From NCBI GenBank assembly GCA_037968475.1, contig JBBKVO010000036.1:1-64000 (forward strand): DNA of 64,000 bases, given 5' to 3'. Shown here in pieces: positions 52,613 to 61,471 of this stretch (positions are counted from its first letter, which is position 1; the number at the start of each line of letters is the position of its first letter). The position numbers and the translations under genes are program-made. Origin of the DNA: SB11 sp037968475. Its GTDB lineage: Bacteria > Bacteroidota > Bacteroidia > UBA8524. The notes under the pieces are model-generated. The model was not told the origin of the DNA. It was given only the letters and a program-made list of their open reading frames with translations, and ran no database searches.

Positions 52613-54425
52613 TTCCCAAAGAAGCCCCTATAGTGTATGATGAAAGCGATAGGCGAGGTGTTCCGCCTACTATTTCGCCATTTCTTCGCCACGATTGTTT
52701 TGAAAGGTCTATTTGGTAGTTGGCAAAGAAACCCAGTGTTACCCAGTTAATATGTACACGTAAGTCGATACCTGCATTAACAAAAAAGCCGGGGTTAACG
52801 TATTGTGTAACTCGGTTTTCCCCTAAAATGTCTTTGCGTGCATTATCCGTATATTCTTCTCGGCTCTCCAGTCGCCATCTTTCATAACCTATACCAAAAA
52901 ATGGAACTAAATCGATACGCTGATTTTTAATAATGTCTTTGCCAAATTGGGTGGCTATTCTAAACCCTTTTAATGTTATTGATGATGAATCACTGATTTT
53001 TTTATCTATGGGTAAGAAAAAATAGAACGAGTTTTTATAATTAATCCCTCTGTTTTTAGCTAGTAAAAACGATATACCGAAAAATTGTGGCTCGTTAGCA
53101 AAATCGGTTTTAATAAAATCATTTAAGGGTTTAAAATTATACCCGCTTACGCCCCCCTCGACAACTATAAGAGTACGTCTTACATTAGTATAATCATTGT
53201 ATTCGCCATAAGTTCCTTTTCCGCCTTTTGTATCGTATTTTGAATTATTAATGATAACAGCATTAAAACGCTGCACAAGCGTTGCGTTGACATTGGCCGA
53301 AGAATCTAAAATGTATAAGGTTAGTTTTCCTTTTTCTGATTTCTTTACTAAATCCTCAATACCTTTATTTATAGCATTTAAGTCCTCATCAAAATCGTAC
53401 ATCTGCGGGTAAAAAAGTGCACACGAAAATACTTTACCTGCCAGTTGTGGGTTAGTACCTGTATTTATTCGTGTGGCTAGCGAATTGAAGTAATAGTAGG
53501 GGCATTCAGCTTTTTCGCGACTGCGTTGGGTATGGCATCTACCAAATTGCCCATAGGCTTTTATATTGTCGCTTTCAGCAAAAAGGGCTTGCAAAGCATT
53601 CTCCATGCGGCTTTCTCTAAACAGCCACAATTGTGCCGTGCCTTCCAAATCTTTCCAGTAATAAAATTCAGAGATGTTTTCTATAGTGGCAGCAAAGTTG
53701 TTAAAGTTCTCGCCTAAAAATGGTTTGTATTTTTCTTTATGCTTATTAAAATTACTTATCACCAACTCCAAAGTTCTCCAAACATCTATACCGTTTTTGT
53801 TGGGCAAATAATTAGTATCTGAGTATATATTTTTATCCCCTTCATCATCAAAATAATCACTGCTTTGGCTATGATTGTCATAATACTCCGAAAGAGCTTT
53901 TATAGCATCAACCGTTACCAAAATAGAATCGTGGGCAGCGTTTCTATTGGGCAATAACATTTCCAGTTTTTTCACAGCAAACAGTGGCGAGCGTTCTATA
54001 TCTATACCACGTACGCTAAACTTATCGTCATTTCCAAGCGAAGTATAAAAGCTACGCAAGCCCTCTACTTGGTCAAAATATTCTTTGTATAAAAATTTCT
54101 CAAGTATATGGTGAGAGGTACTATCACCATCTTGCACATATCGGTTTATTATATAGCCAAGTCCTTCACCAAACTCTACCAATAACACACGTGCACCTGC
54201 CGTTTTATGCAGGTATTTAAACATTTTTAGCTCAAGCATAGAGTTACTGTTGCGAAAGCGATGATCCTCGCCTGTAAAAAACAGGCGATAGTTTTGTAGT
54301 GATGATTGTGTTAGTGCCTCAAACGACGAGTAATCATCGTTATCATCAATATCTAATACCGATTTTTGCTGTGCTTGCGCAACAAAACAAAAAGCAGTTA
54401 GTAAAACAAAAAGGATTTTTTTCAT
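52596..54425 (-). CDS. Ere/ChaN-like domain fused to an outer-membrane barrel
   Basis: A 609-residue exported protein with signal MKKILFVLLTAFCFVAQAQ. Residues about 40-430 look like the erythromycin-esterase/ChaN/TIKI-like fold: FFTGEDHRFRNSNSMLELKMF has the GExH-type motif, then LLVEFGEGLGYIINRYV, VRGIDIERSPLF and GRCHTQRSR. Residues about 450-609 alternate as beta strands (FYFFLPIDKK, DLVPFFGIGYERW, VNAGIDLRVHINWVTLGFF, YTIGASLGINIAD), like a small 8-stranded barrel. This would anchor an enzymatic domain in the outer membrane. The substrate is unknown. It lies just downstream of a T9SS-protein gene on the same strand. Confidence 0.7.
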   Translation of the reverse strand: MKKILFVLLTAFCFVAQAQQKSVLDIDDNDDYSSFEALTQSSLQNYRLFFTGEDHRFRNSNSMLELKMFKYLHKTAGARVLLVEFGEGLGYIINRYVQDGDSTSHHILEKFLYKEYFDQVEGLRSFYTSLGNDDKFSVRGIDIERSPLFAVKKLEMLLPNRNAAHDSILVTVDAIKALSEYYDNHSQSSDYFDDEGDKNIYSDTNYLPNKNGIDVWRTLELVISNFNKHKEKYKPFLGENFNNFAATIENISEFYYWKDLEGTAQLWLFRESRMENALQALFAESDNIKAYGQFGRCHTQRSREKAECPYYYFNSLATRINTGTNPQLAGKVFSCALFYPQMYDFDEDLNAINKGIEDLVKKSEKGKLTLYILDSSANVNATLVQRFNAVIINNSKYDTKGGKGTYGEYNDYTNVRRTLIVVEGGVSGYNFKPLNDFIKTDFANEPQFFGISFLLAKNRGINYKNSFYFFLPIDKKISDSSSITLKGFRIATQFGKDIIKNQRIDLVPFFGIGYERWRLESREEYTDNARKDILGENRVTQYVNPGFFVNAGIDLRVHINWVTLGFFANYQIDLSKQSWRRNGEIVGGTPRLSLSSYTIGASLGINIAD

Positions 54426-54448
54426 TCAGATTGCCCAGTGGGCAGGGG

Positions 54449-55612
54449 TTATTTAAATAGTAACTTTATTGTAGTGGTTTTAGTATCGTTACCTATATGT
54501 AAAAAGTAAATACCTTTAGTCGCTTTATCTTCAACTCCCACTGTGTATTGTCCGTTATTCGTCTGTTGTAAATTAAAGGGTATTGTTTTACCCACCATAT
54601 CGGTTAGGGTAAAAACAGGCGTGCTTGCAAAAGGTTTTTCAATATAAATAGTAAAAGTAGTATTGGCTACAGGGTTGGGATATACTAATATGCCGTTGTT
54701 TATTTGAATGTCGCCCACAGATAGCACATCAAATTCAGCTGAATATTCAGCACTTTTTACGGTAGTATAACTATCATCTTCAAAACTAATAATTGCCATT
54801 TCTTGTGCTCCGCTATTTTCACGCAGAAAACGGTATTGGTAAGTGCGTATAGTATCGCCTTGATTAAGACCCAAGCTGCCCAATAAGAATGCGTTTGCAG
54901 GCATATTGTCAATATAAAAACTATCTACACGTATCTGCTCAGTTTTTACCAAAAGTACATTCTGTATGGGGCTTTGGTTGCCTTTGGCGGGCACTTGACA
55001 GGTGCCGTAGCTAATAGCTTGGTGGCTGGCGTTAAAAAAATTAAGAAAATAGCAAGGGGTGTTGTCAAAACCCAATAAGGCCAAATCTATAGTGAAATTA
55101 GTGCGGGCTAACGATGCCGCCGCCCATTGGGTATTGGTAGTAAGTGGAAAAGTAAACTCAGCGTATGGGAAATTGAAAACATGGGTTTGTGAGGGGAAGG
55201 TAATTGAATCGGTATTTGAACCGGAAAGAAAACCCAATCCGATTTTTTGTTTTTCATATCCTATGCCTAGTGAGTAGTAACCTGCACTGTTTTTTTGGCG
55301 GTATATATTTTGTTTAATGGGTAAAGGGCCAAAAAGGGTAATGGCCTCTGTTTTTTCGGTGGCGGTAGTAAACACAGGATGATTACTTACTTGGCTAAAG
55401 TTTATGGCGCGTTGTGTGCCCAGTTGCTGTGTACTGCCAAAATCCCAAAAGGTACTGATGCTTGTGCCAAAACCTGCCACAGTTGATGAATCTACAGGTT
55501 GGTAAAGGGCTCTTTCTATAAAAGGAAAATTAGTGGTGGTTATATTGGGCTGTGCCCATGCTGCGGCACAAAAAATAAATGTAAAAAAGGGAAGTAGTAA
55601 AGCTTTTTTCAT
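54449..55612 (-). CDS. T9SS sorting-domain protein
   Basis: A 387-residue secreted protein beginning at ATG 55612 (MKKALLLPFFTFIFCAAAWAQ). The longer frame to 55633 would start inside the promoter box at 55631-55638. The body is strand-rich with no recognised domain; it has repeated aromatic and threonine-rich segments. A type A sorting domain closes it (ILVYPNPVANTTFTIYI to TTTIKLLFK). It is 23 bp upstream of the Ere/ChaN-barrel gene, so both are probably co-expressed at the cell surface. Confidence 0.85.
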   Translation of the reverse strand: MKKALLLPFFTFIFCAAAWAQPNITTTNFPFIERALYQPVDSSTVAGFGTSISTFWDFGSTQQLGTQRAINFSQVSNHPVFTTATEKTEAITLFGPLPIKQNIYRQKNSAGYYSLGIGYEKQKIGLGFLSGSNTDSITFPSQTHVFNFPYAEFTFPLTTNTQWAAASLARTNFTIDLALLGFDNTPCYFLNFFNASHQAISYGTCQVPAKGNQSPIQNVLLVKTEQIRVDSFYIDNMPANAFLLGSLGLNQGDTIRTYQYRFLRENSGAQEMAIISFEDDSYTTVKSAEYSAEFDVLSVGDIQINNGILVYPNPVANTTFTIYIEKPFASTPVFTLTDMVGKTIPFNLQQTNNGQYTVGVEDKATKGIYFLHIGNDTKTTTIKLLFK

Positions 55613-55630
55613 AGGGATGCTATTGTATAG

Positions 55631-55638
55631 CAAAACTA
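55631..55638 (-). promoter_or_regulatory. -7 box TAGTTTTG of the T9SS gene
   Basis: An exact TAnnTTTG match on the minus strand ending 18 bases before ATG 55612. It excludes the alternative start at 55633. Confidence 0.5.
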
Positions 55639-55692
55639 TGGTTTTTGGGGAATTAAATATTAGCCGACAGGTAATAAAACCTGCCGCTTTTG

Positions 55693-55771
55693 GAATTACA
55701 GCGCAAGGAAGGACTTTAAGTCCTTCCTTGCGCTGTAATTCGGATAGTAATAGGATTTCAAATCCTATTAC
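55693..55771. repeat. Two long near-perfect palindromes with one-base centres
   Basis: Palindrome 1 has perfect 24-bp arms (55693-55716 and 55718-55741) around a single T; its core is GGACTT-T-AAGTCC. Palindrome 2 has perfect 12-bp arms, GTAATAGGATTT-C-AAATCCTATTAC (55747-55771). Such structures form cruciforms more readily than transcription terminators. They share style with the palindrome clusters at 33.5 and 39.1 kb. Confidence 0.85.
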
Positions 55772-55800
55772 ATTTAATTTATAATTTAAGAAAGGTTAAA

Positions 55801-55985
55801 ACTGATGCAAGGGAATCCTAATAAAACTTGTGGTTACTGCACAATCTGTCGTAGTCGTCCCTAAAATCGCCTTTACCACTGGCTATGGCATGGTAAACAA
55901 GCATTCCAACGAAAAATGCCCAAGTATATTTGATAGTTTCAAAAACAATGAATTGGATGAAGCTGTAAAGGTATTGTTAGACTAG
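55801..55985 (+). pseudogene. Possible remnant of a response-regulator receiver domain
   Basis: In the frame ending at TAG 55983-55985 the translation reads KIAFTTGYGMVNKHSN then FDSFKNNELDEAVKVLLD. This resembles the end of a receiver domain, where TTGYG is followed by a KPF-type lysine motif and an EL..AV..LL helix. The lysine motif is degraded and no start or phospho-acceptor half is present. The identification is weak. Confidence 0.25.
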
Positions 55986-56182
55986 AGGCTCAATCTTACT
56001 TTTTTACCTTTCTCAAAAACAGCGCATTTAAAAATACGCTGTTTTCATTTAAAATTTAATTAGTTGATAATTAGTATTTTGACTAAAAAAGTAGTGTTTG
56101 TATATTGTTGACTAGTATTTTTACACAAATTGGCAAAGTATTTCAGAATACGACAAACATTAACAGGATAAGGCTTGATACA

Positions 56183-56746
56183 ATGAAAACAATAGTAAAC
56201 ATAAAAAATATGGTTTGCCCTCGCTGTATTAAGGTGGTTAGAGAAGAACTGACCAAAGCGGGTGCTACAGTGGGTGAAGTAACATTGGGAACTGCTGAAA
56301 TACTAAGCGACGATATTGAAACTACTAAACTGGCTGCAATACTTGAGGAAAACGGCTTTGAGCTGATTGAAGAAAAATCGGCCAAGTTGGTTAATGCTGT
56401 TAAATCATTTGTGATAAAGCTGATACGGTCGGGCTTGTTAGAAGACCAAAAGCTCAAAATTTCAACCTTGCTGGAGCAGGAGTTAAGCAAAGACTATAAT
56501 TATATAAGCCAGTTATTTTCACAGGCCGAAAATACAACGTTAGAGAAATACATTATTGCCCAAAAAACCGAGCAAGTAAAAGAGTGGCTGGTATACGACG
56601 AGCTTACGCTTTCAGAAATGGCATATAAACTGGGCTACAGCAGCGTGGCATACCTAAGCAGCCAGTTTAAACAGGTTACAGGGTTTACCCCCAGCGTTTT
56701 CAAACAGTTAAAGCACCACAACCGCAAAAGTTTAGACAATGTGTAA
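56183..56746 (+). CDS. HMA-like/AraC-type regulator of the copper island
   Basis: A 187-residue protein from ATG 56183; the upstream extension to 56105 is less likely. Residues about 1-70 look like a heavy-metal-associated ferredoxin-like domain with a CxxC site, VCPRC (Cys12, Cys15). The C-terminal half (about 90-185) is an AraC-type double HTH ending LSEMAYKLGYSSVAYLSSQFKQVTGFTPSVFK. It lies just upstream of CopA on the same strand. A direct copper-sensing activator is the natural inference; the domain order differs from classical CueR/CopY regulators. Confidence 0.85.
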   Translation: MKTIVNIKNMVCPRCIKVVREELTKAGATVGEVTLGTAEILSDDIETTKLAAILEENGFELIEEKSAKLVNAVKSFVIKLIRSGLLEDQKLKISTLLEQELSKDYNYISQLFSQAENTTLEKYIIAQKTEQVKEWLVYDELTLSEMAYKLGYSSVAYLSSQFKQVTGFTPSVFKQLKHHNRKSLDNV

Positions 56747-56827
56747 ATTTTGAAACATTATCAGGGAATCCTATAACAAGCACCCCGCCGTTGCGCCGCA
56801 CCTTTGTAGTACAAAATTCAAAGGAAA

Positions 56828-59269
56828 ATGGCAGCAACAAACGGATATACAAAAATTAGCCTACCCATACAGGGTATGGATAGCGAGCATTGCGCCCTTA
56901 TAATTGATAAAACTCTTGGTAACGAAAACGGCGTTGTATCTCACCATGTAGAGTTAAACAACAAACTGGCAATTGTAGAAATTGACGAGAAAAAAACCAA
57001 CGTTGCTAAACTTGTTTCGGCTATTCGCGGTGTGGGGTACGATGTGCCCACTATCAAAAAAACATATCCTGTAACGGGTATGTCGTGCGCCGCTTGCGCA
57101 TCAAGTACTGAAAGTATAACAAATGCACAGCCGGGTATAATAAACGCAGCGGCAAGTTTTGCCAATACATCACTACAAGTAGAGTTTATACCTGATATTA
57201 TCACTCCCGATAAAATAAAAGCAGCGCTTCAATCTATTGGTTACGATTTGTTGATTGACGAAGCCAACAGCCGCCAACTGAAAGAAGAAGCCCAACACAA
57301 CTATTACCAACAGATAAAAACCAAAACCCTGTGGGCAAGTATATTTAGCCTACCCTTAGTTATTATAGGGATGGTATTTATGGATATGCCCTATGCCAAC
57401 ATTATAATGATGGCGCTGGCTACCCCTGTGGTATTTTGGTTTGGCAGGCAGTTTTTTATAAATGCGGCTAAACAAGCCAAACACGGCTCGGCCAATATGG
57501 ATACGTTGGTGGCACTTAGTACGGGCATAGCCTATTTATATAGCGCATTGGTTACCATATTTCCTTCATGGTTTCACAAAGAGGGCATACACGGCCACGT
57601 TTATTTTGAGGCTGCTGCTGTGGTTATAGCTTTTATTTTGGTGGGTAAATTGCTTGAGGAGAAAGCAAAATCAAACACATCAACAGCATTAAAAAAACTA
57701 ATAGGCTTGCAGCCGCAAACCGTTATAGTAGTTCACCATGGCGGACACGAGCAGGAAATTAAAATTTCGGATGTAAAAGTGGGCGACACCATTTTGGTGA
57801 AACCCGGTGGCAAAATAGCTGTTGACGGCACGGTAGCCAGTGGCAACTCGTTTGTTGATGAAAGTATGATAAGCGGCGAGCCTGTACCCGTTGAGAAACA
57901 CGAAGGCGTTAAAGTATTTTCAGGCACTATAAACCAAAAAGGCAGTTTTACTTTTAAGGCTGAAAAAGTGGGCGGCGATACCATACTGGCACAAATAATT
58001 AAAATGGTGCAAGAGGCACAGGGTAGCAAAGCCCCTGTGCAGCATTTGGTGGATAAAATAGCGGGCATATTTGTGCCCGTGGTGTTGGGTATTGCCTTGC
58101 TAAGCGGTGCTGCGTGGATGATTTTTGGGGGAGAAGATGCCCTCACCCAAGCCTTGCTGGCAGTAGTTACCGTTATGGTAATTGCCTGCCCCTGTGCGCT
58201 GGGATTGGCAACACCCACAGCAATAATGGTGGGCGTAGGCAAAGGTGCTGATGCAGGTATATTGATAAAAGATGCGGAAAGTCTTGAAATTGCCCATAAG
58301 GTAAATGCTATAGTACTGGATAAAACAGGCACTATAACCGTGGGCAAACCCGTAGTTACCCATTTTGAATGGAAACAGGGGGCAGATATACTGTCGTTAT
58401 CAAAAATATTGTATACCATAGAAACCCAAAGCGAGCACCCCTTGGCTGATGCTGTTGCCATACACTTGGTTGATAAAGGTGTTACCCAAAAACATAGCCA
58501 CACGCATGTAGAAAGCATTACAGGTATGGGCGTGCAAGCCCATATTGAAGAACATACTTTTTATGTGGGCAACAAAAAATTACTTGAATCGAAAAATATA
58601 ACCGTTAATAAAGCCCTGCTTGCAAAAGCCGAAAACTGGCAACAAAATGCCCAAACGGTATTCTTTTTTGCTGATGATAAAAACGCATTAGCAGCCATTG
58701 CGGTGGCTGATGAAGTGAAACCCTCATCAATTGAAGCGGTGCAACACCTGCATAGTTTAGGCATTGAGGTATATATGCTTACGGGCGATAACGAAAACTC
58801 TGCAAAAGCAGTTGCCGCACAAGTAGGTATTGATAATTACAAAGCCGAGGTAATGCCACAGGATAAATACGATTTTGTGAAACAACTGCAACAAAAAGGC
58901 AAAATAGTAGCTATGGTGGGCGATGGCATTAACGATACCCAAGCACTGGCACAAGCCGATGTAAGTATAGCCATGGGCAAAGGCAGTGATATAGCCATTG
59001 ATGTGGCAAAAATGACCATCATATCGTCTGACCTTGCCAAAATCCCACAGGCGTTTAAAATATCTAAACTAACAGTGGCTACAATAAAACAAAACCTGTT
59101 TTGGGCATTTATTTATAACGTAATAGGCATACCCATTGCTGCTGGTGTATTATATCCTGCCTTCGGGTTCCTCTTAAACCCCATGATAGCAGGCGCAGCT
59201 ATGGCGCTAAGTTCGGTATCGGTAGTAAGCAACAGCCTTCGCCTGAAACTGAAAAACACTACAAAATAA
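56828..59269 (+). CDS. copA: Copper-translocating P1B-type ATPase
   Basis: An 813-residue P-type ATPase exporting Cu(I). Two N-terminal HMA domains are present. The first has a degenerate site (GMDSEHC, no CxxC) and the second a normal one (GMSCAACASS). The ion-binding CPC is at Cys454/Cys456 (IACPCALGLATPTA), the phosphorylation Asp is Asp498 (DKTGT), the A-domain motif is SGEPVPV, and the N/P-domain motifs are SEHPLA, GDNENS and GDGINDTQALAQAD. Eight membrane helices are expected. It is second in a copper island after the HMA-AraC regulator and 22 bp before an MFS gene. Confidence 0.95.
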   Translation: MAATNGYTKISLPIQGMDSEHCALIIDKTLGNENGVVSHHVELNNKLAIVEIDEKKTNVAKLVSAIRGVGYDVPTIKKTYPVTGMSCAACASSTESITNAQPGIINAAASFANTSLQVEFIPDIITPDKIKAALQSIGYDLLIDEANSRQLKEEAQHNYYQQIKTKTLWASIFSLPLVIIGMVFMDMPYANIIMMALATPVVFWFGRQFFINAAKQAKHGSANMDTLVALSTGIAYLYSALVTIFPSWFHKEGIHGHVYFEAAAVVIAFILVGKLLEEKAKSNTSTALKKLIGLQPQTVIVVHHGGHEQEIKISDVKVGDTILVKPGGKIAVDGTVASGNSFVDESMISGEPVPVEKHEGVKVFSGTINQKGSFTFKAEKVGGDTILAQIIKMVQEAQGSKAPVQHLVDKIAGIFVPVVLGIALLSGAAWMIFGGEDALTQALLAVVTVMVIACPCALGLATPTAIMVGVGKGADAGILIKDAESLEIAHKVNAIVLDKTGTITVGKPVVTHFEWKQGADILSLSKILYTIETQSEHPLADAVAIHLVDKGVTQKHSHTHVESITGMGVQAHIEEHTFYVGNKKLLESKNITVNKALLAKAENWQQNAQTVFFFADDKNALAAIAVADEVKPSSIEAVQHLHSLGIEVYMLTGDNENSAKAVAAQVGIDNYKAEVMPQDKYDFVKQLQQKGKIVAMVGDGINDTQALAQADVSIAMGKGSDIAIDVAKMTIISSDLAKIPQAFKISKLTVATIKQNLFWAFIYNVIGIPIAAGVLYPAFGFLLNPMIAGAAMALSSVSVVSNSLRLKLKNTTK

Positions 59270-59291
59270 TTCCTGAAAGATTATATAAACT

Positions 59292-60716
59292 ATGAAAACA
59301 ACTAGTATCAAAGCCACACCTATGCCTTATGCAAAACGGTGGGCTGCACTTGCGGTGCTTTGCGCCGCACAATTTATGGTAATTATGGACACCTCTATTA
59401 TTGGGGTTGCCCTTCCGGCTATCCAAAAAGATTTGGGGTACACCGCCTCATCACTTCAATGGATTTTTAATGCCTACGTTATTTTGCTTGGGGGCCTTTT
59501 GCTTCTTGGTGGCAAACTGTCTGACATTTATGGCCCCCGCAAAATTTTTATGGTGGGATTTGGCATTCTCACCGCTGCTTCATTACTGGCAGGCCTTGCA
59601 TGGTCGGCACCTGTGCTAAATGCCGCAAGAGCTTTGCAAGGTGCAGGCTCAGCACTTATTGCACCCGCTGCACTTACACTGCTAATGGGTATGTTTACCG
59701 ACCCTAAAGAAATGGCAAAAGCCTTTGGTTTTTGGGGAGCTGCCGCCGCCGCAGGCGGTTCGGCAGGTGTGTTTTTGGGCGGTTTACTTACTGAGTGGGC
59801 TTCGTGGCAATGGGTATTTTACATCAATATCCCATTGGGTATTATTGTAATGCTGGTTGCCCCTTCGCTGCTGTTATCAGGCTCAAAACAAAAAGGCAGG
59901 GTAGATTTACTGGGAGCTTTAATAGCCACAGCAGCCCTAATTACGTTGGTATATGCTATTGTAACCGGCGAACAAGCCGGCTGGGTATCAGCACAAACTT
60001 TGGGACTAATTACAACTGCACTAGTGCTTATTATTGTATTTGTTCAACTGCAAAAGCGTAAAGACCAACCTTTGGTGCCCCTATCAATATTCAAAGCCGT
60101 CAACCTTTCAGCAGGCAATATTGTAATGGCATTAATGGCCGCCGCTTGGATTCCGTTGTGGTTTTACCTTAATCTGTACCTGCAACAAACCCTAAAACTA
60201 TCTGCTTTTAATTCGGGTTTAGCGCTACTGCCTATGACACTTGTAATAATGGTGCTAATGGTGGGCGTTACAGGCAAACTAATTCAAAAACTGGGTTTCA
60301 AAGCCAACCTTATAATGGGGCTATTTGCCCTTACTATCTCACTGTTTTGGTTTTCAGCCGTGCCTGAAAATGGCAGCTTTTTGGTACACATATTAGGCCC
60401 TTCATTATTGGCCGCCGTAGGTATGTCGCTGGCCTATATACCCGGCACCATTGCAGCCATGTCGGGCGCTAAACCTGAAGAAACAGGCTTGGCATCGGGC
60501 TTGGTAAATACAAGCTATCAAATTGGCTCAGCCATAGGGCTGGCAATAGTAGTAGCGGTAGCTACAGCAACTACTAATAACTTAGTATCAGGCGGGATAA
60601 ATATGGGCACAGCAATGAATAGCGGCTTTCAAACTGCATTTGCAATAGCGGGCGTTATTTCACTTCTGTCAGTATTGTATACCATAGTTTTTGTAAAAAC
60701 ACCTAAAGCCGGCTGA
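59292..60716 (+). CDS. DHA2-family MFS drug/multicompound exporter
   Basis: A 474-residue transporter with about 14 membrane helices and the DHA2/EmrB signature near the start (FMVIMDTSIIGVALPAIQKDLG), plus GGKLSDIYGPRKIF (loop 2-3 motif A) and ALQGAGSALIAPAAL (motif C region). It is a proton-driven exporter with unpredicted substrate. Its place between CopA and the CopZ-like chaperone is unusual for copper operons and suggests either co-selection or export of a copper-binding or toxic compound. Confidence 0.92.
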   Translation: MKTTSIKATPMPYAKRWAALAVLCAAQFMVIMDTSIIGVALPAIQKDLGYTASSLQWIFNAYVILLGGLLLLGGKLSDIYGPRKIFMVGFGILTAASLLAGLAWSAPVLNAARALQGAGSALIAPAALTLLMGMFTDPKEMAKAFGFWGAAAAAGGSAGVFLGGLLTEWASWQWVFYINIPLGIIVMLVAPSLLLSGSKQKGRVDLLGALIATAALITLVYAIVTGEQAGWVSAQTLGLITTALVLIIVFVQLQKRKDQPLVPLSIFKAVNLSAGNIVMALMAAAWIPLWFYLNLYLQQTLKLSAFNSGLALLPMTLVIMVLMVGVTGKLIQKLGFKANLIMGLFALTISLFWFSAVPENGSFLVHILGPSLLAAVGMSLAYIPGTIAAMSGAKPEETGLASGLVNTSYQIGSAIGLAIVVAVATATTNNLVSGGINMGTAMNSGFQTAFAIAGVISLLSVLYTIVFVKTPKAG

Positions 60717-60763
60717 TAAATTTTAAAAATAAAATCTCATACAATAATTAATAAATAAAAATA

Positions 60764-60973
60764 ATGGAAACACTAAAATTTAAAACAAACATAAACTGCA
60801 TGGGTTGCGTAGGTAAAGTTACCAATAAACTAAACGAAACCGTAGGTGCAAACAATTGGACAGTAGATATTGATGACCCTGCCAAAATACTTACTGTAAC
60901 GGGTGAAAATCTGACTGCCGAAATGATAGAAGACGCAGTAAAAGCAACCGGTTTTAGAGCCGAAGAAGATTAA
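60764..60973 (+). CDS. CopZ-like HMA metallochaperone
   Basis: A 69-residue single HMA domain (ferredoxin-like fold) with metal site CMGC (Cys12, Cys15) and the usual C-terminal IEDAVKATGFRAE helix-strand. It probably carries Cu(I) to CopA or to the HMA-AraC regulator. It is shorter than, but collinear with, CopZ/Atx1. It follows the MFS gene by 47 bp; a long stem-loop follows its stop. Confidence 0.9.
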   Translation: METLKFKTNINCMGCVGKVTNKLNETVGANNWTVDIDDPAKILTVTGENLTAEMIEDAVKATGFRAEED

Positions 60974-60978
60974 TTCAA

Positions 60979-61023
60979 GTTTGGCATTTGGCAAACACTT
61001 CAAAAGTTTGTCAAATGCCAAAC
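60979..61023. repeat. Long stem-loop after the chaperone gene
   Basis: GTTTGGCATTTGGCAAAC (60979-60996) pairs with GTTTGTCAAATGCCAAAC (61006-61023) with one wobble, loop 9. No T-run follows, so it is probably an mRNA processing or stability element rather than a full terminator. Its arm resembles the 21775-21805 palindrome (TTTGTCAAAT). Confidence 0.65.
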
Positions 61024-61057
61024 TACTAAAAACAAACATTTCACATTTTTAATTGTC

Positions 61058-61065
61058 TATATTTG
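61058..61065 (+). promoter_or_regulatory. -7 box TATATTTG before the HYC_CC_PP gene
   Basis: An exact TAnnTTTG match ending 10 bases before ATG 61076; the mRNA leader would be only a few bases. It may give an internal promoter for the rest of the island. Confidence 0.45.
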
Positions 61066-61075
61066 TGTGTACAAG

Positions 61076-61471
61076 ATGAAACCAATTTCAGCCATACTAT
61101 TTGCTTTGTTATTTGCCGTAGGGCAAATGGGCTTTAGTTTCTCTTTGCATCACTGCATGGACGAGGTTTCTGTGTCTGTTTTCGATGTTGATTTTAACAA
61201 AACTTGTGCTTGCGATTTAAATGTTACTACACCTAAAAGCGACGGATGTTGTAATAACGAGCATTTTAGCCTAAAAGCCAATACCGATACACCCACTCCA
61301 CAACCAACAGTACATTTTGTAAACAGCCCTATAAGCTTTGTGGGTATTCTTTTTCCCCAGCTACAAAACACTACAACTGCTTTAGGCAATACCCAACAAT
61401 ACTCGGCTATAAAAGTACAGCCGAATATAGGGGTACCTCTCATAGTGCTAAATAGCACTTTCCGTATTTAA
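61076..61471 (+). CDS. HYC_CC_PP-family exported protein
   Basis: A 131-residue protein starting at ATG 61076 (the in-frame GTG at 61067 lies next to the promoter box). The N-terminal helix is an export signal or anchor (ISAILFALLFAVGQMGF), followed by LHHCMDEVSVSVFD, CACDL and DGCCNNEHF, the cysteine/histidine pattern of the HYC_CC_PP family, which in Bacteroidota accompanies metal-efflux genes. It probably binds metal in the periplasm; the biochemical role is unknown. Confidence 0.75.
   Translation: MKPISAILFALLFAVGQMGFSFSLHHCMDEVSVSVFDVDFNKTCACDLNVTTPKSDGCCNNEHFSLKANTDTPTPQPTVHFVNSPISFVGILFPQLQNTTTALGNTQQYSAIKVQPNIGVPLIVLNSTFRI

Noticed and set aside
57733..58518. 261-codon open frame on the minus strand
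   Set aside because: It lies entirely antisense to copA, which has complete family motifs; the translation is Ser/Thr/Pro-rich shadow sequence with no domain.
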